Of a DNA stretch of 64,000 nucleotides, positions 18,010 to 26,436 are shown piece after piece. The first letter of the stretch is position 1; every line of letters starts with the position of its first letter. Both the position numbers and the translations under genes were made by a program. Where the stretch lies: contig NZ_SRPF01000005.1 of the NCBI RefSeq assembly GCF_004785685.1, forward strand, positions 124,001 to 188,000, in the 5' to 3' direction. Under the pieces are notes generated by a model. That model searched no databases. It worked only from the letters and a program-made list of their open reading frames with translations, and was not told the DNA's origin. Origin of the DNA: Marinobacter confluentis (GTDB taxonomy: Bacteria > Pseudomonadota > Gammaproteobacteria > Pseudomonadales > Oleiphilaceae).

Positions 18010-18787
18010 TGCGGATCTGTACCTCCTGGCTGATTGCGGTGGTTTCTTCCAAATCGGTATCTCCAAGGACCATTCTGAAAGACACCACGGCACCACGCCG
18101 GAAATTGGGCGGTATCACGTCAAATTCCAGCGAGTCGGGCAACAGGCTTGCTGCCAGCACCTCGCGATCCGGGCCGGGGCCGGGCAGATCAGCGCCAATG
18201 GTTGGCTTAACACCGTAGTTTCGATAGCGGTAGAGAAAACGCCCGGCCTGGCACAGAGTCACCGGGTCGCTGACAACGTAGAAACGCTTTTCCGGCGACT
18301 TTGCCGAGAATCGGTGGGTAGTGCCACTATCGAAAGTAACGGTGACCGGTGCGGTGGCGGACGCAGGCATGCTTGCCGGCGGCGACATTGGCCCCGGGCT
18401 GGTCAGGTTGTAAACGCTGCTGCCGTAGCCATACACCACAACGCGGCCACTGGCAGACTGGCCATCCGGCAGCGGCACCGCCTCAAACGAGGTGGGCGCC
18501 GAGCCGGATGGCAGCGTGAGATAGTTGGAGGCGGCCACAATGGGAATAAACTCAATACAGCTGCCATCCCCATTAGGCCGCACCGACGTTGGCAGGGCTT
18601 CCCGCAGCTGCCGGCTGATCTGTTCGCTGATGACCACCCCCGCAAGCGCCCGTTGCTGTCGGGAACTCACGTCGATGGCACCCTGGGTAGACAGGGCCAC
18701 AAACCTGACCGACACCGTGGCCACGACGCCCAGCAGCACAATCACGATAATCAGCTCGATCAGGGTAAACCCGCTCAGGCGCCGCAT
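17999..18787 (-). CDS. mshO: MSHA biogenesis protein MshO (minor pilin, PilW-like)
   Basis: 262 residues. The class III prepilin signal MRRLSG is followed by FTLIELIIVIVLLGVV with Phe1 and Glu5, then a long beta-rich globular domain with a cysteine (CIEFIP) and a PilW-like layout. The prepilin peptidase (not in the window) would cleave after Gly6. It shares one base with mshD upstream and overlaps mshP by 11 bases, so translation is coupled. The position between mshD and mshP matches the Vibrio order. Confidence 0.9.
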   Translation of the reverse strand: MRRLSGFTLIELIIVIVLLGVVATVSVRFVALSTQGAIDVSSRQQRALAGVVISEQISRQLREALPTSVRPNGDGSCIEFIPIVAASNYLTLPSGSAPTSFEAVPLPDGQSASGRVVVYGYGSSVYNLTSPGPMSPPASMPASATAPVTVTFDSGTTHRFSAKSPEKRFYVVSDPVTLCQAGRFLYRYRNYGVKPTIGADLPGPGPDREVLAASLLPDSLEFDVIPPNFRRGAVVSFRMVLGDTDLEETTAISQEVQIRNVP

Positions 18788-19287
18788 CAGAAATTCGCCT
18801 TGTAGGCGGAGAATACAAACGACTGACCGCCGGGGACGGTGATTGTCAGGTCGATCCGCTTTGCTTCCGTGGAGGGCAACCCAATATCCGGGTCGTCACC
18901 GGCACAGGCGACGGCCACGTCCACCGTAAACCCGTTGTAGCCGTCAAGCGCGCCGTCGACATTGGCCGGGGGGCTATCGCTTACGCCGTTATAGTCGTCG
19001 ACGTCATCAAAGGTAGCGCGGCTTTCACCGGCGTCTGGCCCAATGTTGCAGGTAGCGCCGGAATAAGGTGGCTGGCCCCCCGGGGGCGTCGCTTCGTCGT
19101 ATTTCTTGGCAATGATTTCATCCATGTAAAGCTGAGCCAGCTCGACCGCACGGGTCTGGTTGAGCGGGTCCGCGCTGCGGCCGGAGATCAGTGCAAAAGC
19201 ACCGGTGACACCGGCAATCGCAACGCTGATGATCACAATCGTCATCACCAGTTCAACCAGTGTTGCCCCGCGCTGAAAACCCATCAT
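18787..19287 (-). CDS. mshD: MSHA pilin-like protein MshD
   Basis: 166 residues. The prepilin leader MMGFQRG is followed by ATLVELVMTIVIISVAIAG: Glu5 is present, but the first mature residue is Ala, not Phe. The body has two Cys (CNIGPD and CAGDDP) and an acidic Asp-rich loop, as in MshD/PilV-type minor pilins. It overlaps mshC and mshO by one base each. Confidence 0.88.
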   Translation of the reverse strand: MMGFQRGATLVELVMTIVIISVAIAGVTGAFALISGRSADPLNQTRAVELAQLYMDEIIAKKYDEATPPGGQPPYSGATCNIGPDAGESRATFDDVDDYNGVSDSPPANVDGALDGYNGFTVDVAVACAGDDPDIGLPSTEAKRIDLTITVPGGQSFVFSAYKANF

Positions 19288-19739
19288 TACTGACAGCTCC
19301 CACGATAGACCGCACCCAGGGAACTGATGCAGGTCTGGAAGCTGCTTTCACCTGAAAACGTCAGGCTGGTGTTGGTGCCGGACACGGGTGCGCCCGAGGC
19401 ATCGAAATCAATTGTGAAGGGAAGACCACCCGCCACCGCCAGAGACGTGCCCTCTCTCGGCATGGAAAACACCCGCAGGGCGCCCGCCCCCACCGTGAAG
19501 GTGAAGTTTTCAGAATCCTGGGAGATGGTCAGTGACCCGCCAGCATTACCCGCCAGCGCCGCCTGCTGGGCAAGCAACGTGGCGGAAGCCAGTTGTTGGG
19601 TGGCAAGAATGGGGGAAAACGCAGAACGGCCTGCGAACAGGCCGATACCAAGCACAGACAGGACACCAATCAGAATGATGACCATGACCAGCTCAACCAG
19701 GGTAAACCCCGACGACCGCGGGGCGCTCACTGTTTTCAT
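19287..19739 (-). CDS. mshC: MSHA pilin-like protein MshC
   Basis: 150 residues. Prepilin leader MKTVSAPRSSG, then FTLVELVMVIILIGVLSVLG with Glu5, and a short globular domain with FQTCISSLGAVYRGSC forming a likely C-terminal disulfide loop. It is a minor pilin of the FimT/GspH-like group. It follows mshA after an 85-base gap that contains a REP-like palindrome, the widest gap in the operon. Confidence 0.88.
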   Translation of the reverse strand: MKTVSAPRSSGFTLVELVMVIILIGVLSVLGIGLFAGRSAFSPILATQQLASATLLAQQAALAGNAGGSLTISQDSENFTFTVGAGALRVFSMPREGTSLAVAGGLPFTIDFDASGAPVSGTNTSLTFSGESSFQTCISSLGAVYRGSCQ

Positions 19740-19773
19740 GCCCCCTCCCAGATTCCCACCCGAACCGTAAAAC

Positions 19774-19809
19774 GTAGGTCGGATCAGGCGAAGCCGTCAT
19801 CCGACCTGC
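19774..19809. repeat. REP-like palindrome between mshA and mshC
   Basis: GTAGGTCGGAT and ATCCGACCTGC arms (11 bp, one G-T pair) enclose an inner GGC-GAA-GCC stem. The GTCGGAT...ATCCGAC core with an AGGCG.AGCCG centre resembles the widespread REP/BIME type found in gammaproteobacteria. It is located just after the mshA stop on the mRNA and could stabilise the upstream mshBA transcript. Confidence 0.7.
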
Positions 19810-19824
19810 ATATTAAGACCGAAT

Positions 19825-20322
19825 TTACCCTGCTGCTGTCGTCCCACAGTTGGAGGAAGCATCCATGGTCTGAATGGCGGAAACATTAGCCGGAGTAGTA
19901 GGGTCGGTAGATGTATCTGCGTCTGTGAACACAAAACAGGGCTTACCTTCTTCATCCGAAATAGTGACGATGTATGGTGAAGCAGCCCCAATAATCTCAA
20001 AATCATCCAGTTGCGCAGCCTCGTTTAGCGAGCTACCCGCGAGATACCCATCACTTACGGTGACATCCACACCTTCAAGAGACACTGTTCCCGCGCCCGT
20101 AGTGGTATCAGTCGCGAGCGCTTTGGATCGAACAATCCCAAGAGCCGACTTCACACTGCCCCGCGCACCTTCAACCGAGGCGACTTCAGCCTCGCCACTC
20201 AAGTCCGCAAACCGCGGCAACGCAAACGCCGCCAGAATGCCGAGAATTACAATCACCATAACCAGTTCAATCAGGGTGAAACCTTTTTCTTTTCTTGCTG
20301 AAATTGCCGTCATCGCGTTCAT
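19825..20322 (-). CDS. mshA: Probable major MSHA pilin
   Basis: 165 residues. GGAG lies 7 bases before the ATG. Prepilin leader MNAMTAISARKEKG, then FTLIELVMVIVILGILAAFALPRFADL with Phe1 and Glu5. The body follows the MshA pattern ASVEGARGSVKSALGIVRSKALA, then a V.L.G..V.V..GY segment, and a C-terminal Cys pair (CFVF and SNCG) forming the D-loop. Position B-A-C-D in the operon matches Vibrio mshA. Codon choice and ribosome site suit strong expression. It is the second of two adjacent pilin genes. Confidence 0.85.
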   Translation of the reverse strand: MNAMTAISARKEKGFTLIELVMVIVILGILAAFALPRFADLSGEAEVASVEGARGSVKSALGIVRSKALATDTTTGAGTVSLEGVDVTVSDGYLAGSSLNEAAQLDDFEIIGAASPYIVTISDEEGKPCFVFTDADTSTDPTTPANVSAIQTMDASSNCGTTAAG

Positions 20323-20357
20323 GATGTTTCTCCGTTTTACCGTTTAAGTGTGTGCTA

Positions 20358-20885
20358 TCAAATGATCGTTGATGTGATTTCGCCGGTGTCGGCATCGTAT
20401 TCAATGGTGCTGCCCTGCCCATCCAGCTCGTAGGTGAACACGCAGTCAGCGCCGGGGTCGCCGTCAGCATCTGGCTGTACAGTAACCGTGTAATCGGCAT
20501 TCGCGCCTACAATTGTGGGAGCGTTCGATTGCAGAACGCCGGCCCATACCTGCTGGCAGCGGGCAACCGTCATATCGGCACTGGTGATGTCGTTGGTCGC
20601 AGTGGGCCAGCCGTCGTCGCTGACATCCACATCGTCATTACCGAACCCCTCAACATCCGTAGTCGCGGCAGTAAACCCGTTGGACACCCACTGGGTTTTA
20701 GTCAGCGCCACACCGGCCGCCAGCGCGCCAGCCGTGGCCCGGATAGTGGACTGATGCGCCTGCTCGGAAAGCTGTGCAAATCTTGGCAAGGCAAAAGCCG
20801 CCAGAATGGCCAGGATGGCAATCACCACCACCAGCTCAATCAGCGTGAAGCCCTGCTGCTTCTGTGTGCGGTTACGTTCTTTCAT
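20358..20885 (-). CDS. mshB: MSHA pilin-like protein MshB
   Basis: 175 residues. AGGAAAGAGG precedes the ATG. Leader MKERNRTQKQQG, then FTLIELVVVIAILAILAAFALPRFAQL with Glu5. The body TAGALAAGVALTKTQWVSNG and VSDDGWPT fits the MshB-type pattern (AQW...G; GWP), with Cys in RCQQVW and DCVF. It could be a minor pilin or a second structural pilin; the name is given by pattern and operon position. Gaps of 35 bases lie on both sides. Confidence 0.8.
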   Translation of the reverse strand: MKERNRTQKQQGFTLIELVVVIAILAILAAFALPRFAQLSEQAHQSTIRATAGALAAGVALTKTQWVSNGFTAATTDVEGFGNDDVDVSDDGWPTATNDITSADMTVARCQQVWAGVLQSNAPTIVGANADYTVTVQPDADGDPGADCVFTYELDGQGSTIEYDADTGEITSTII

Positions 20886-20920
20886 ACTGAGCCTCTTTCC
20901 TGGTTTCTGATTGTGTTGCG

Positions 20921-21502
20921 TCAGCGTGATGGGCTTTGCGCATCCGCTGATTCTTCTGTTAACGGCACTGGCACAAGTTTGAGGCCAGTCGACCGTTCGT
21001 CCTGCTCCCGCTCTCCGTTTCCGTTGCGGTCTGCAAATTCAGTTGTCACTCTCCAGGCCAGGGGCTCAGCCGCATCTACCGTATGGTTCTGTGCGCTTAT
21101 CGGCTGCCTTGGGTTATAAATTAACCACCCCCTGCCCGGCTTTACTGTTTCTTTTTGTGACCTTTCCCTGAAGCACCAGTTGCCTGGCTCAGGTTTGGCC
21201 CCGGTACATGGCCCGGAATAACGGCCCCATTGATGGTCCATCAGCTCAAACGGGTTGATCCCTTCCTGACTTTCCAGGCTGGACCGCCGGTCCAGCATGA
21301 CTTCCGCCCCTTTGATCACCAGCGCTGACCGCAGCTGGCTCAGCACCGTGTTAACCGCCTGCTGTTCAGCCCTCTGCAACTCCCGCTCAAGTGCGTCCAG
21401 CAGGAACCACAGGAAGATAAGCAGCAGGAGCACCGCCACACTGTTCCGGAGCCAGCGGGCATTGCTGATGCTGCTGGCATCCGACAGTGGCCGCCCGGTC
21501 AC
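20921..21502 (-). CDS. mshF: MSHA biogenesis protein MshF
   Basis: 193 residues. A single N-terminal membrane helix (about 20-37, VAVLLLLIFLWFLL) is followed by a coiled-coil-like helix (ALERELQRAEQQAVNTVLSQL) and a small globular domain with two Cys (GPC, NWC). It is poorly conserved at sequence level, and the MshF name rests mainly on its position between mshG and mshB and on the topology. It starts 3 bases after mshG. Confidence 0.7.
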   Translation of the reverse strand: MTGRPLSDASSISNARWLRNSVAVLLLLIFLWFLLDALERELQRAEQQAVNTVLSQLRSALVIKGAEVMLDRRSSLESQEGINPFELMDHQWGRYSGPCTGAKPEPGNWCFRERSQKETVKPGRGWLIYNPRQPISAQNHTVDAAEPLAWRVTTEFADRNGNGEREQDERSTGLKLVPVPLTEESADAQSPSR

Positions 21503-21505
21503 GGA

Positions 21506-22735
21506 CTATCCCCGCCCCATGGCTGCCGCACCCAGATCCCAGATCGGCAGGAACACGCCCAGTGCCAGAATCAGCACCAGTATGCCCATGGCGACAATCA
21601 GTATGGGTTCGATGGATTCCGCCAGCCGTTTCAGGCCGTAATCCACATCTTCATCGTAAAAATCCGCGACATTGTTCAGCATGTCGTCGACCGAACCGGT
21701 TTCTTCCCCCACCGCGATCATCTGCAGAATCAGGGGGGTAAACATATTGCTGTTCCTGGCGGTACGCAGCAGGCTTTCGCCCCGCTCGATACCCAGGCGC
21801 ATGTCCTTTATGTGTTTCGATATCCAGGCGTTATCGGTGGCATCGGCAACCACGGTCAAGGCATTGGTGACCGGCATCCCTGCCGACAACATGCTGGCAA
21901 AATTCCGCGCGAACCGGCTCAGGGTGATCAGTTCCACCAGCGGGCCGATAATGGGGATTTTCAGCTTGTACCTGTCCCAGATCAGTCGCCCCTGCTCCGT
22001 GTTCTTCCACTGCTTGAGCGCTAGGGTGCCGGCAATGACCACGCCCAGCAGAAAATACCAGTAGGTCAGCAGAAAATTGGACGTTCCTACAAGTACCTGG
22101 GTCAGAAACGGCAGGTCCGCGCCCAGCTTACTGAAAACCGCAGAAAACTTGGGAATCACCAGGAAATTCACCACCATCAGGGCGGCAAACAGCGCGATGA
22201 TGACGAAGGTGGGATACCGCAGGGCCTGCTTCAGCCGCCGCTTGGTGTCCCTCTCCAGTTCCAGGATTTCCGAAAGCCGCTTGAAGGCGTCGTCCAGCTG
22301 GCCGGTGTTTTCACCCACGTGAATCATCGCGATGAACAGGTCCGAAAACACTTTCGGGTGTGCCTGCATGGCCGTCGCCATGGTAGAGCCACCCTCGAGG
22401 CGCGAGGTGACGTCATCCAGCACTTCCCCCAGTTCCGGCGACCGGGTGGTATCTGCCAGGCCACGCATGGTGCGGATCAGGGGAATGCCGGCCTTGGTCA
22501 GCGCGTACATCTGCCGGCAGAAAACAATCAGCTCATCCAGGGCGATCTTCTTTCTGAACAGAGGCGACTTCGACAGCCGATCTCCCAGGGTGTTGTTCTG
22601 CTGGACTTCCTGAATGGAAAGCGGGGTTATGCCCCGCCGCATCAGGTCGGATGCCGCTGCATCCGCGTTCGGAGCCGCCAGTGCCCCCTGCTGGACCGCA
22701 CCCCGGCTGTCTTTGCCCCGATAGGAAAACTGCAT
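21506..22735 (-). CDS. mshG: MSHA pilus inner-membrane platform protein MshG (GspF/PilC family)
   Basis: 409 residues, typical GspF-family length. Two T2SSF repeats (about residues 65-195 and 270-395) and three membrane helices (near 170, 220 and 380). Typical motifs include FCRQMYALTKAGIPL, MIHVGENTGQLDDA and MIAVGEETGSVDDML. It couples the MshE ATPase to pilin insertion in the inner membrane. Its ATG shares one base with the mshE stop. Confidence 0.95.
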   Translation of the reverse strand: MQFSYRGKDSRGAVQQGALAAPNADAAASDLMRRGITPLSIQEVQQNNTLGDRLSKSPLFRKKIALDELIVFCRQMYALTKAGIPLIRTMRGLADTTRSPELGEVLDDVTSRLEGGSTMATAMQAHPKVFSDLFIAMIHVGENTGQLDDAFKRLSEILELERDTKRRLKQALRYPTFVIIALFAALMVVNFLVIPKFSAVFSKLGADLPFLTQVLVGTSNFLLTYWYFLLGVVIAGTLALKQWKNTEQGRLIWDRYKLKIPIIGPLVELITLSRFARNFASMLSAGMPVTNALTVVADATDNAWISKHIKDMRLGIERGESLLRTARNSNMFTPLILQMIAVGEETGSVDDMLNNVADFYDEDVDYGLKRLAESIEPILIVAMGILVLILALGVFLPIWDLGAAAMGRG

Positions 22736-24516
22736 CAGGCGTTACCTCCGGGAATGAACTGCTCATGGGTTTCTTCGGTCAGTTCCGGGATGTCTTCAAG
22801 CGAGACATCGCCCTCCGAGGTCGCCGCTACCCGCGACACTTCCTCAAGGGTAGTAACGCCCTGCAACGCAAAGTCCATGGCACACAGTCCCAGCGGTCGA
22901 TACAGCGGGCTTTTCCGTGCTTCCCGGGTGAACAGGGAGATGTCCTGGCGCCGCAAGGCATCAAGCATGCTTTCGTTCATTTCAAGCATTTCATACACGC
23001 CCAGGCGCCCACGATAACCACTGTTGCCGCACTGATAACAACCTCGCCCGTGCACGAAACCCGCCTCCAGATCCAGCGGGTCGAGATCGAATCCGCGAAG
23101 CCAGGCTTTTTCCTGATCTGATGGTTCATAGGCTTCGACGCAGTTCTCGCAGACCCTGCGGACCAGCCGTTGGGCCACAACACCCAGCAGCGAACTTGCT
23201 ACCAGAAAAGGTTCAACGCCCATATCAATCAGCCGCATGGCGCTGCTGATTGAATCGTTGGTGTGCAATGTAGAGAGCACCATATGGCCAGTCATCGCCG
23301 CCCGCAGGCCAATTTCGGCGGTTTCGTGGTCCCGCATCTCGCCTACCAGGATCACGTCCGGGTCCTGACGCAGGGCGGCTCGCAGTACCGTAGCGAACTC
23401 CAGGCCGATTCTGGGATTCACCTGTACCTGGGTAATCCTTGGCAGGCGGTATTCCACCGGGTCTTCTGCGGTAATGATTTTCACTTCCGGGCGGTTGAGC
23501 TCGGTCAGCGCGCCGTAAAGTGTGGTTGTTTTACCACTACCGGTAGGCCCAGTGACCAGAATCATGCCGTGGGGCTTCTTGATCATTCGGCGGAAGTGCT
23601 CCAGCAGCAAAGGCGGCATGCCGGTGCCATCCAGGTTCAGCATGCCCTGGCTCTGGTCCAGCAGACGCATCACCACCGATTCGCCGTACTGCACCGGCAT
23701 GGTGGATACCCGCACGTCGATGCTGCGGCCTTTAACGCGCACGTTGAAGCGACCGTCCTGGGGAATACGTTTTTCAGAAATGTTCAGCCCCGCCATCAGC
23801 TTCAGGCGCAGCACCAGCGCGGAGTTCACCCGCTTTTCTTTCATTACCTGTTCCTGCAGCACACCGTCGACCCGCTGACGAATCCGCACAACGGTCTCGT
23901 CCGGCTCGATGTGGATGTCCGAGCTCCGCGCCTGAACGGCATCTTCAAACAGGGTCTGCAGCAGTTTGACCACCGGCGCTTCCGCGCTTTCGGATTCGGC
24001 AGACAGATCTGCCAGGTCAAAGGCATCGTCGCCCAGCTCGTCTTCGAGCTCTTCTGCCAGCGACGCAATTTCATCGGTCCGTCGGTAAACCAGGTCCAGG
24101 GTGCTGAGCAGTTCGCTTTCCCGCACAACGGCCTGCTTGATGGGCTGCTTCAACACCCGCACCAGCTCGTCGTAAGCAAAGATATCCAGCGGGTCCGCCA
24201 TGCCTACCAGCAGTTCGCCTTTCTGTTCCGCAAGCACAATGCTTCGGAACCTCCGGGCCAGGGCCTCTGGAAGCTTTTTTACCAGCTCGTTATTGAACTG
24301 GTAATTGCGGAGCTGCACGAAGGGCACTTCAAGCTGGCGCGAGAGAATATTGAGGAGATTATCCTCCTCCACATAGCCCAGATCGATCAGCGTGCGGCCC
24401 AGTTTGCGGCCGGTATTCTTCTGTTCTTTCAGTGCCGTCATCAACTGTTGCTCTGTGATGACCTCGTTCTGCACCAGCAGGTCGCCAATCCGGATCTTTT
24501 TCTTTGCTTCAGCCAT
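22735..24516 (-). CDS. mshE: MSHA pilus extension ATPase MshE with c-di-GMP-binding N-domain
   Basis: 593 residues. The N-terminus (9-63) shows the two-part MshEN pattern: RIGDLLVQNEVITEQQL..AL..Q and GRKLGRTLIDLGYVEEDNL...L..QL.VPFV, the c-di-GMP-binding module defined in Vibrio MshE. The GspE-type ATPase follows: Walker A GPTGSGKT (323-330), Asp box near EDPVEY (351-356), Walker B DPDVILVGEMRD (385-396), His box HMVLSTLHTND (411-421), and a zinc knuckle with Cys456, 459, 493 and 496. It powers pilus assembly in the cytoplasm. Pilus output is therefore probably tuned by c-di-GMP. Confidence 0.96.
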   Translation of the reverse strand: MAEAKKKIRIGDLLVQNEVITEQQLMTALKEQKNTGRKLGRTLIDLGYVEEDNLLNILSRQLEVPFVQLRNYQFNNELVKKLPEALARRFRSIVLAEQKGELLVGMADPLDIFAYDELVRVLKQPIKQAVVRESELLSTLDLVYRRTDEIASLAEELEDELGDDAFDLADLSAESESAEAPVVKLLQTLFEDAVQARSSDIHIEPDETVVRIRQRVDGVLQEQVMKEKRVNSALVLRLKLMAGLNISEKRIPQDGRFNVRVKGRSIDVRVSTMPVQYGESVVMRLLDQSQGMLNLDGTGMPPLLLEHFRRMIKKPHGMILVTGPTGSGKTTTLYGALTELNRPEVKIITAEDPVEYRLPRITQVQVNPRIGLEFATVLRAALRQDPDVILVGEMRDHETAEIGLRAAMTGHMVLSTLHTNDSISSAMRLIDMGVEPFLVASSLLGVVAQRLVRRVCENCVEAYEPSDQEKAWLRGFDLDPLDLEAGFVHGRGCYQCGNSGYRGRLGVYEMLEMNESMLDALRRQDISLFTREARKSPLYRPLGLCAMDFALQGVTTLEEVSRVAATSEGDVSLEDIPELTEETHEQFIPGGNA

Positions 24517-24519
24517 GAA

Positions 24520-25605
24520 TCATCCTGCCCTCAGTGACTGCAACCGGCGCTGCACGTAATCCGCAAGCGACGGCGGCAGGCCCGGCAACGCCACTGCCTG
24601 TTCATAAGCCCGCACCGCGCTTCGGGTTTCACCCTGCTCTTCCAGCGCTACGGCCAGGCCGACCCACCAGGGCGCACGGCTATCGTTCCAGGCAATCAGC
24701 TCAGCCCAGTGGGCAGCTGCTTCCCGGCTCTGCCCCTGCTGTTGCAGCAGGGTCGCCAGAGTAACCCGGTACTCCGGCTGGTCTGCTACTGGCGGCACGC
24801 TTGATGCCAGGGTTGCTACGGCGGCATCCAGCCTGCCATCGGCGTGCTGTGCCCTGGCGCGCAACATTCTCAGTGTTGGATCCTTCGCCGCTGCGGCTTC
24901 CGGCAGCCAGTCCAGGGCCCGCTGCACTTCGCCACCCACCAGTAACGCCCGCGCCACGGTGAAACGGCTGCGAGGCGCAGGCTGAGTCTGGGCAAGATTT
25001 TTCAGACGGCCCTCTGCCTCAACCATACGGCCGCTGGCGATCAGGGTTTCAAGTTCTTTTGCAGTCGTCCGGTCAATCGCATCGGGGCTCTGGGGCGCGG
25101 TTTTCACAACTGGCGCAGCTGGTTCGGGCTCTGGCTCTGGCGGTGGCTCTGGGCTGGATGCTGACTCAGGCCTGGGTTCCGGTTTAGGCTCAGGCCTGAT
25201 TTCAGGCTTTGTCGCGGCCACGGGCTCAGAGGGCTCTGTTCTGGCGAATTCCGGCGCCGGGGCTTTTGGTTCGGGAGTTCTCTGGGCCTGAACAGGTTCC
25301 GGTTCGGGTTCAATCGAGGGCGGCGGCAAAACTTCCGGCTCGGGCTGGGGCCGGTCGACCTGACCGTTTTCCACGCTGGCCAGGACACTGTCGCCAGTCA
25401 GATCCGGAGTTGTCGGGCTCATCATGAAGGCGTAGTAAATACCCGCCGCCAGCAACCCGATCAACAGCACTGCCAACAGAACAAGAAGCCAGCCTTTGCC
25501 AGAACGGCTTTCCTGAACAGCCCCTGTATAGGCACTGCTGACACCCGGTCGGCGCTGACGCTGTTCGGCTTCACGGAGGGCATTATTAAGCAGGCTCATA
25601 GCCAC
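24520..25605 (-). CDS. mshN: MSHA biogenesis protein MshN (membrane-anchored TPR protein)
   Basis: 361 residues. A cytoplasmic N-terminus (MSLLNNALREAEQRQ, a motif shared with GspB/ExeB-like proteins), one membrane helix (about 38-60), a long Pro/Glu-rich linker of PEP repeats (about 85-175), then TPR-like helices to the C-terminus. It is probably a periplasmic scaffold working with the MshM ATPase and MshL secretin, by analogy with ExeA/ExeB. It overlaps mshM by 10 bases. Confidence 0.88.
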   Translation of the reverse strand: MAMSLLNNALREAEQRQRRPGVSSAYTGAVQESRSGKGWLLVLLAVLLIGLLAAGIYYAFMMSPTTPDLTGDSVLASVENGQVDRPQPEPEVLPPPSIEPEPEPVQAQRTPEPKAPAPEFARTEPSEPVAATKPEIRPEPKPEPRPESASSPEPPPEPEPEPAAPVVKTAPQSPDAIDRTTAKELETLIASGRMVEAEGRLKNLAQTQPAPRSRFTVARALLVGGEVQRALDWLPEAAAAKDPTLRMLRARAQHADGRLDAAVATLASSVPPVADQPEYRVTLATLLQQQGQSREAAAHWAELIAWNDSRAPWWVGLAVALEEQGETRSAVRAYEQAVALPGLPPSLADYVQRRLQSLRAG

Positions 25606-26435
25606 CTCACCAGCAGGTTAGGCAGTTCAGCGCTGTCGGTGTCCCGAATAGCAGCGATTACGTGGCCACGGCTGATCTGCCGGTCGCCCTTGCCCCAGGC
25701 CGCCAGCAGCGACTTGTGGGCCAGGATATTCACCAACCGGGGAATACCACCGGACGAACGGGTGATCAGGCGCAGTGCCGGCGGCGAAAACAGATCTCCG
25801 CCGTTGTAGCCCGCCTGGGCAAGGCGATGACGCAGATACTGGGCCACAAGCACTTTGTCCAGCGGTGCCAGGCGATACTGAAAGGTGATGCGCTGGCGCA
25901 GCTGACGAAGGCTGTCCCGCTTTAATAGCTGATCCAGTTCCGGCTGACCAAACAGCACCACCTGCAACAGGCGGATACTCTCGGTTTCAAGATTGGTCAG
26001 CAGTCGCAACGCTTCGATGGTTTCCTCGGGCATGGCCTGAGCTTCATCAATCACCAGCACAACCGGGCGCTGCTCCATCGCCAGGGCAATCAGCCGCTCG
26101 TTCAGGGCCTTGAGGATCTGATGGGTATTGGCGCAGGCGTTTACATCAACGCCGAGCTCTTCAGCAACTGCGGCGTAGAGGGTTTCCGGGCTCAAATGCG
26201 GGTTGGGAATATAGGCGGTGAACGCTTCCTGCTCCAGCTCGTTCAGCAACAGGCGGCAAAGCAGGGTTTTACCGGTGCCAACCTCGCCGGTGATCTTGAT
26301 AAAGCCTTCCCGCTCCCGCAGGGCAACCAGCAGTAATTCCAGCGCATCATTATGGCTGCGCGCCCGCAGGAAATAGCGGGTATTGGGCGTCAATGCAAAC
26401 GGTGCTTCCTGCAGTCCGAAATGGGATTCGTACAT
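25596..26435 (-). CDS. mshM: MSHA biogenesis ATPase MshM (ExeA-like AAA)
   Basis: 279 residues from the ATG at 26435, one base beyond the mshL stop; the open frame continues upstream inside mshL, but MYESHFGLQEAPFALTPNTRYFL is the standard N-terminus of ExeA-type ATPases. Walker A GEVGTGKT (50-57), Walker B VVLVIDEAQ (125-133), sensor-like FGQPELDQLL, and SGGIPRLVN near the end. It resembles the ATPase that helps place the secretin through peptidoglycan. It works with MshN. Confidence 0.93.
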   Translation of the reverse strand: MYESHFGLQEAPFALTPNTRYFLRARSHNDALELLLVALREREGFIKITGEVGTGKTLLCRLLLNELEQEAFTAYIPNPHLSPETLYAAVAEELGVDVNACANTHQILKALNERLIALAMEQRPVVLVIDEAQAMPEETIEALRLLTNLETESIRLLQVVLFGQPELDQLLKRDSLRQLRQRITFQYRLAPLDKVLVAQYLRHRLAQAGYNGGDLFSPPALRLITRSSGGIPRLVNILAHKSLLAAWGKGDRQISRGHVIAAIRDTDSAELPNLLVRWL

Positions 26436-26436
26436 G

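Noticed and set aside
23263..24537. 424-codon plus-strand frame
   Set aside because: Antisense to mshE, which has all ATPase motifs in the other frame.
25104..25388. Proline/arginine-rich 94-codon frame in mshN
   Set aside because: An alternative frame of the PEP-repeat linker of MshN; low complexity.
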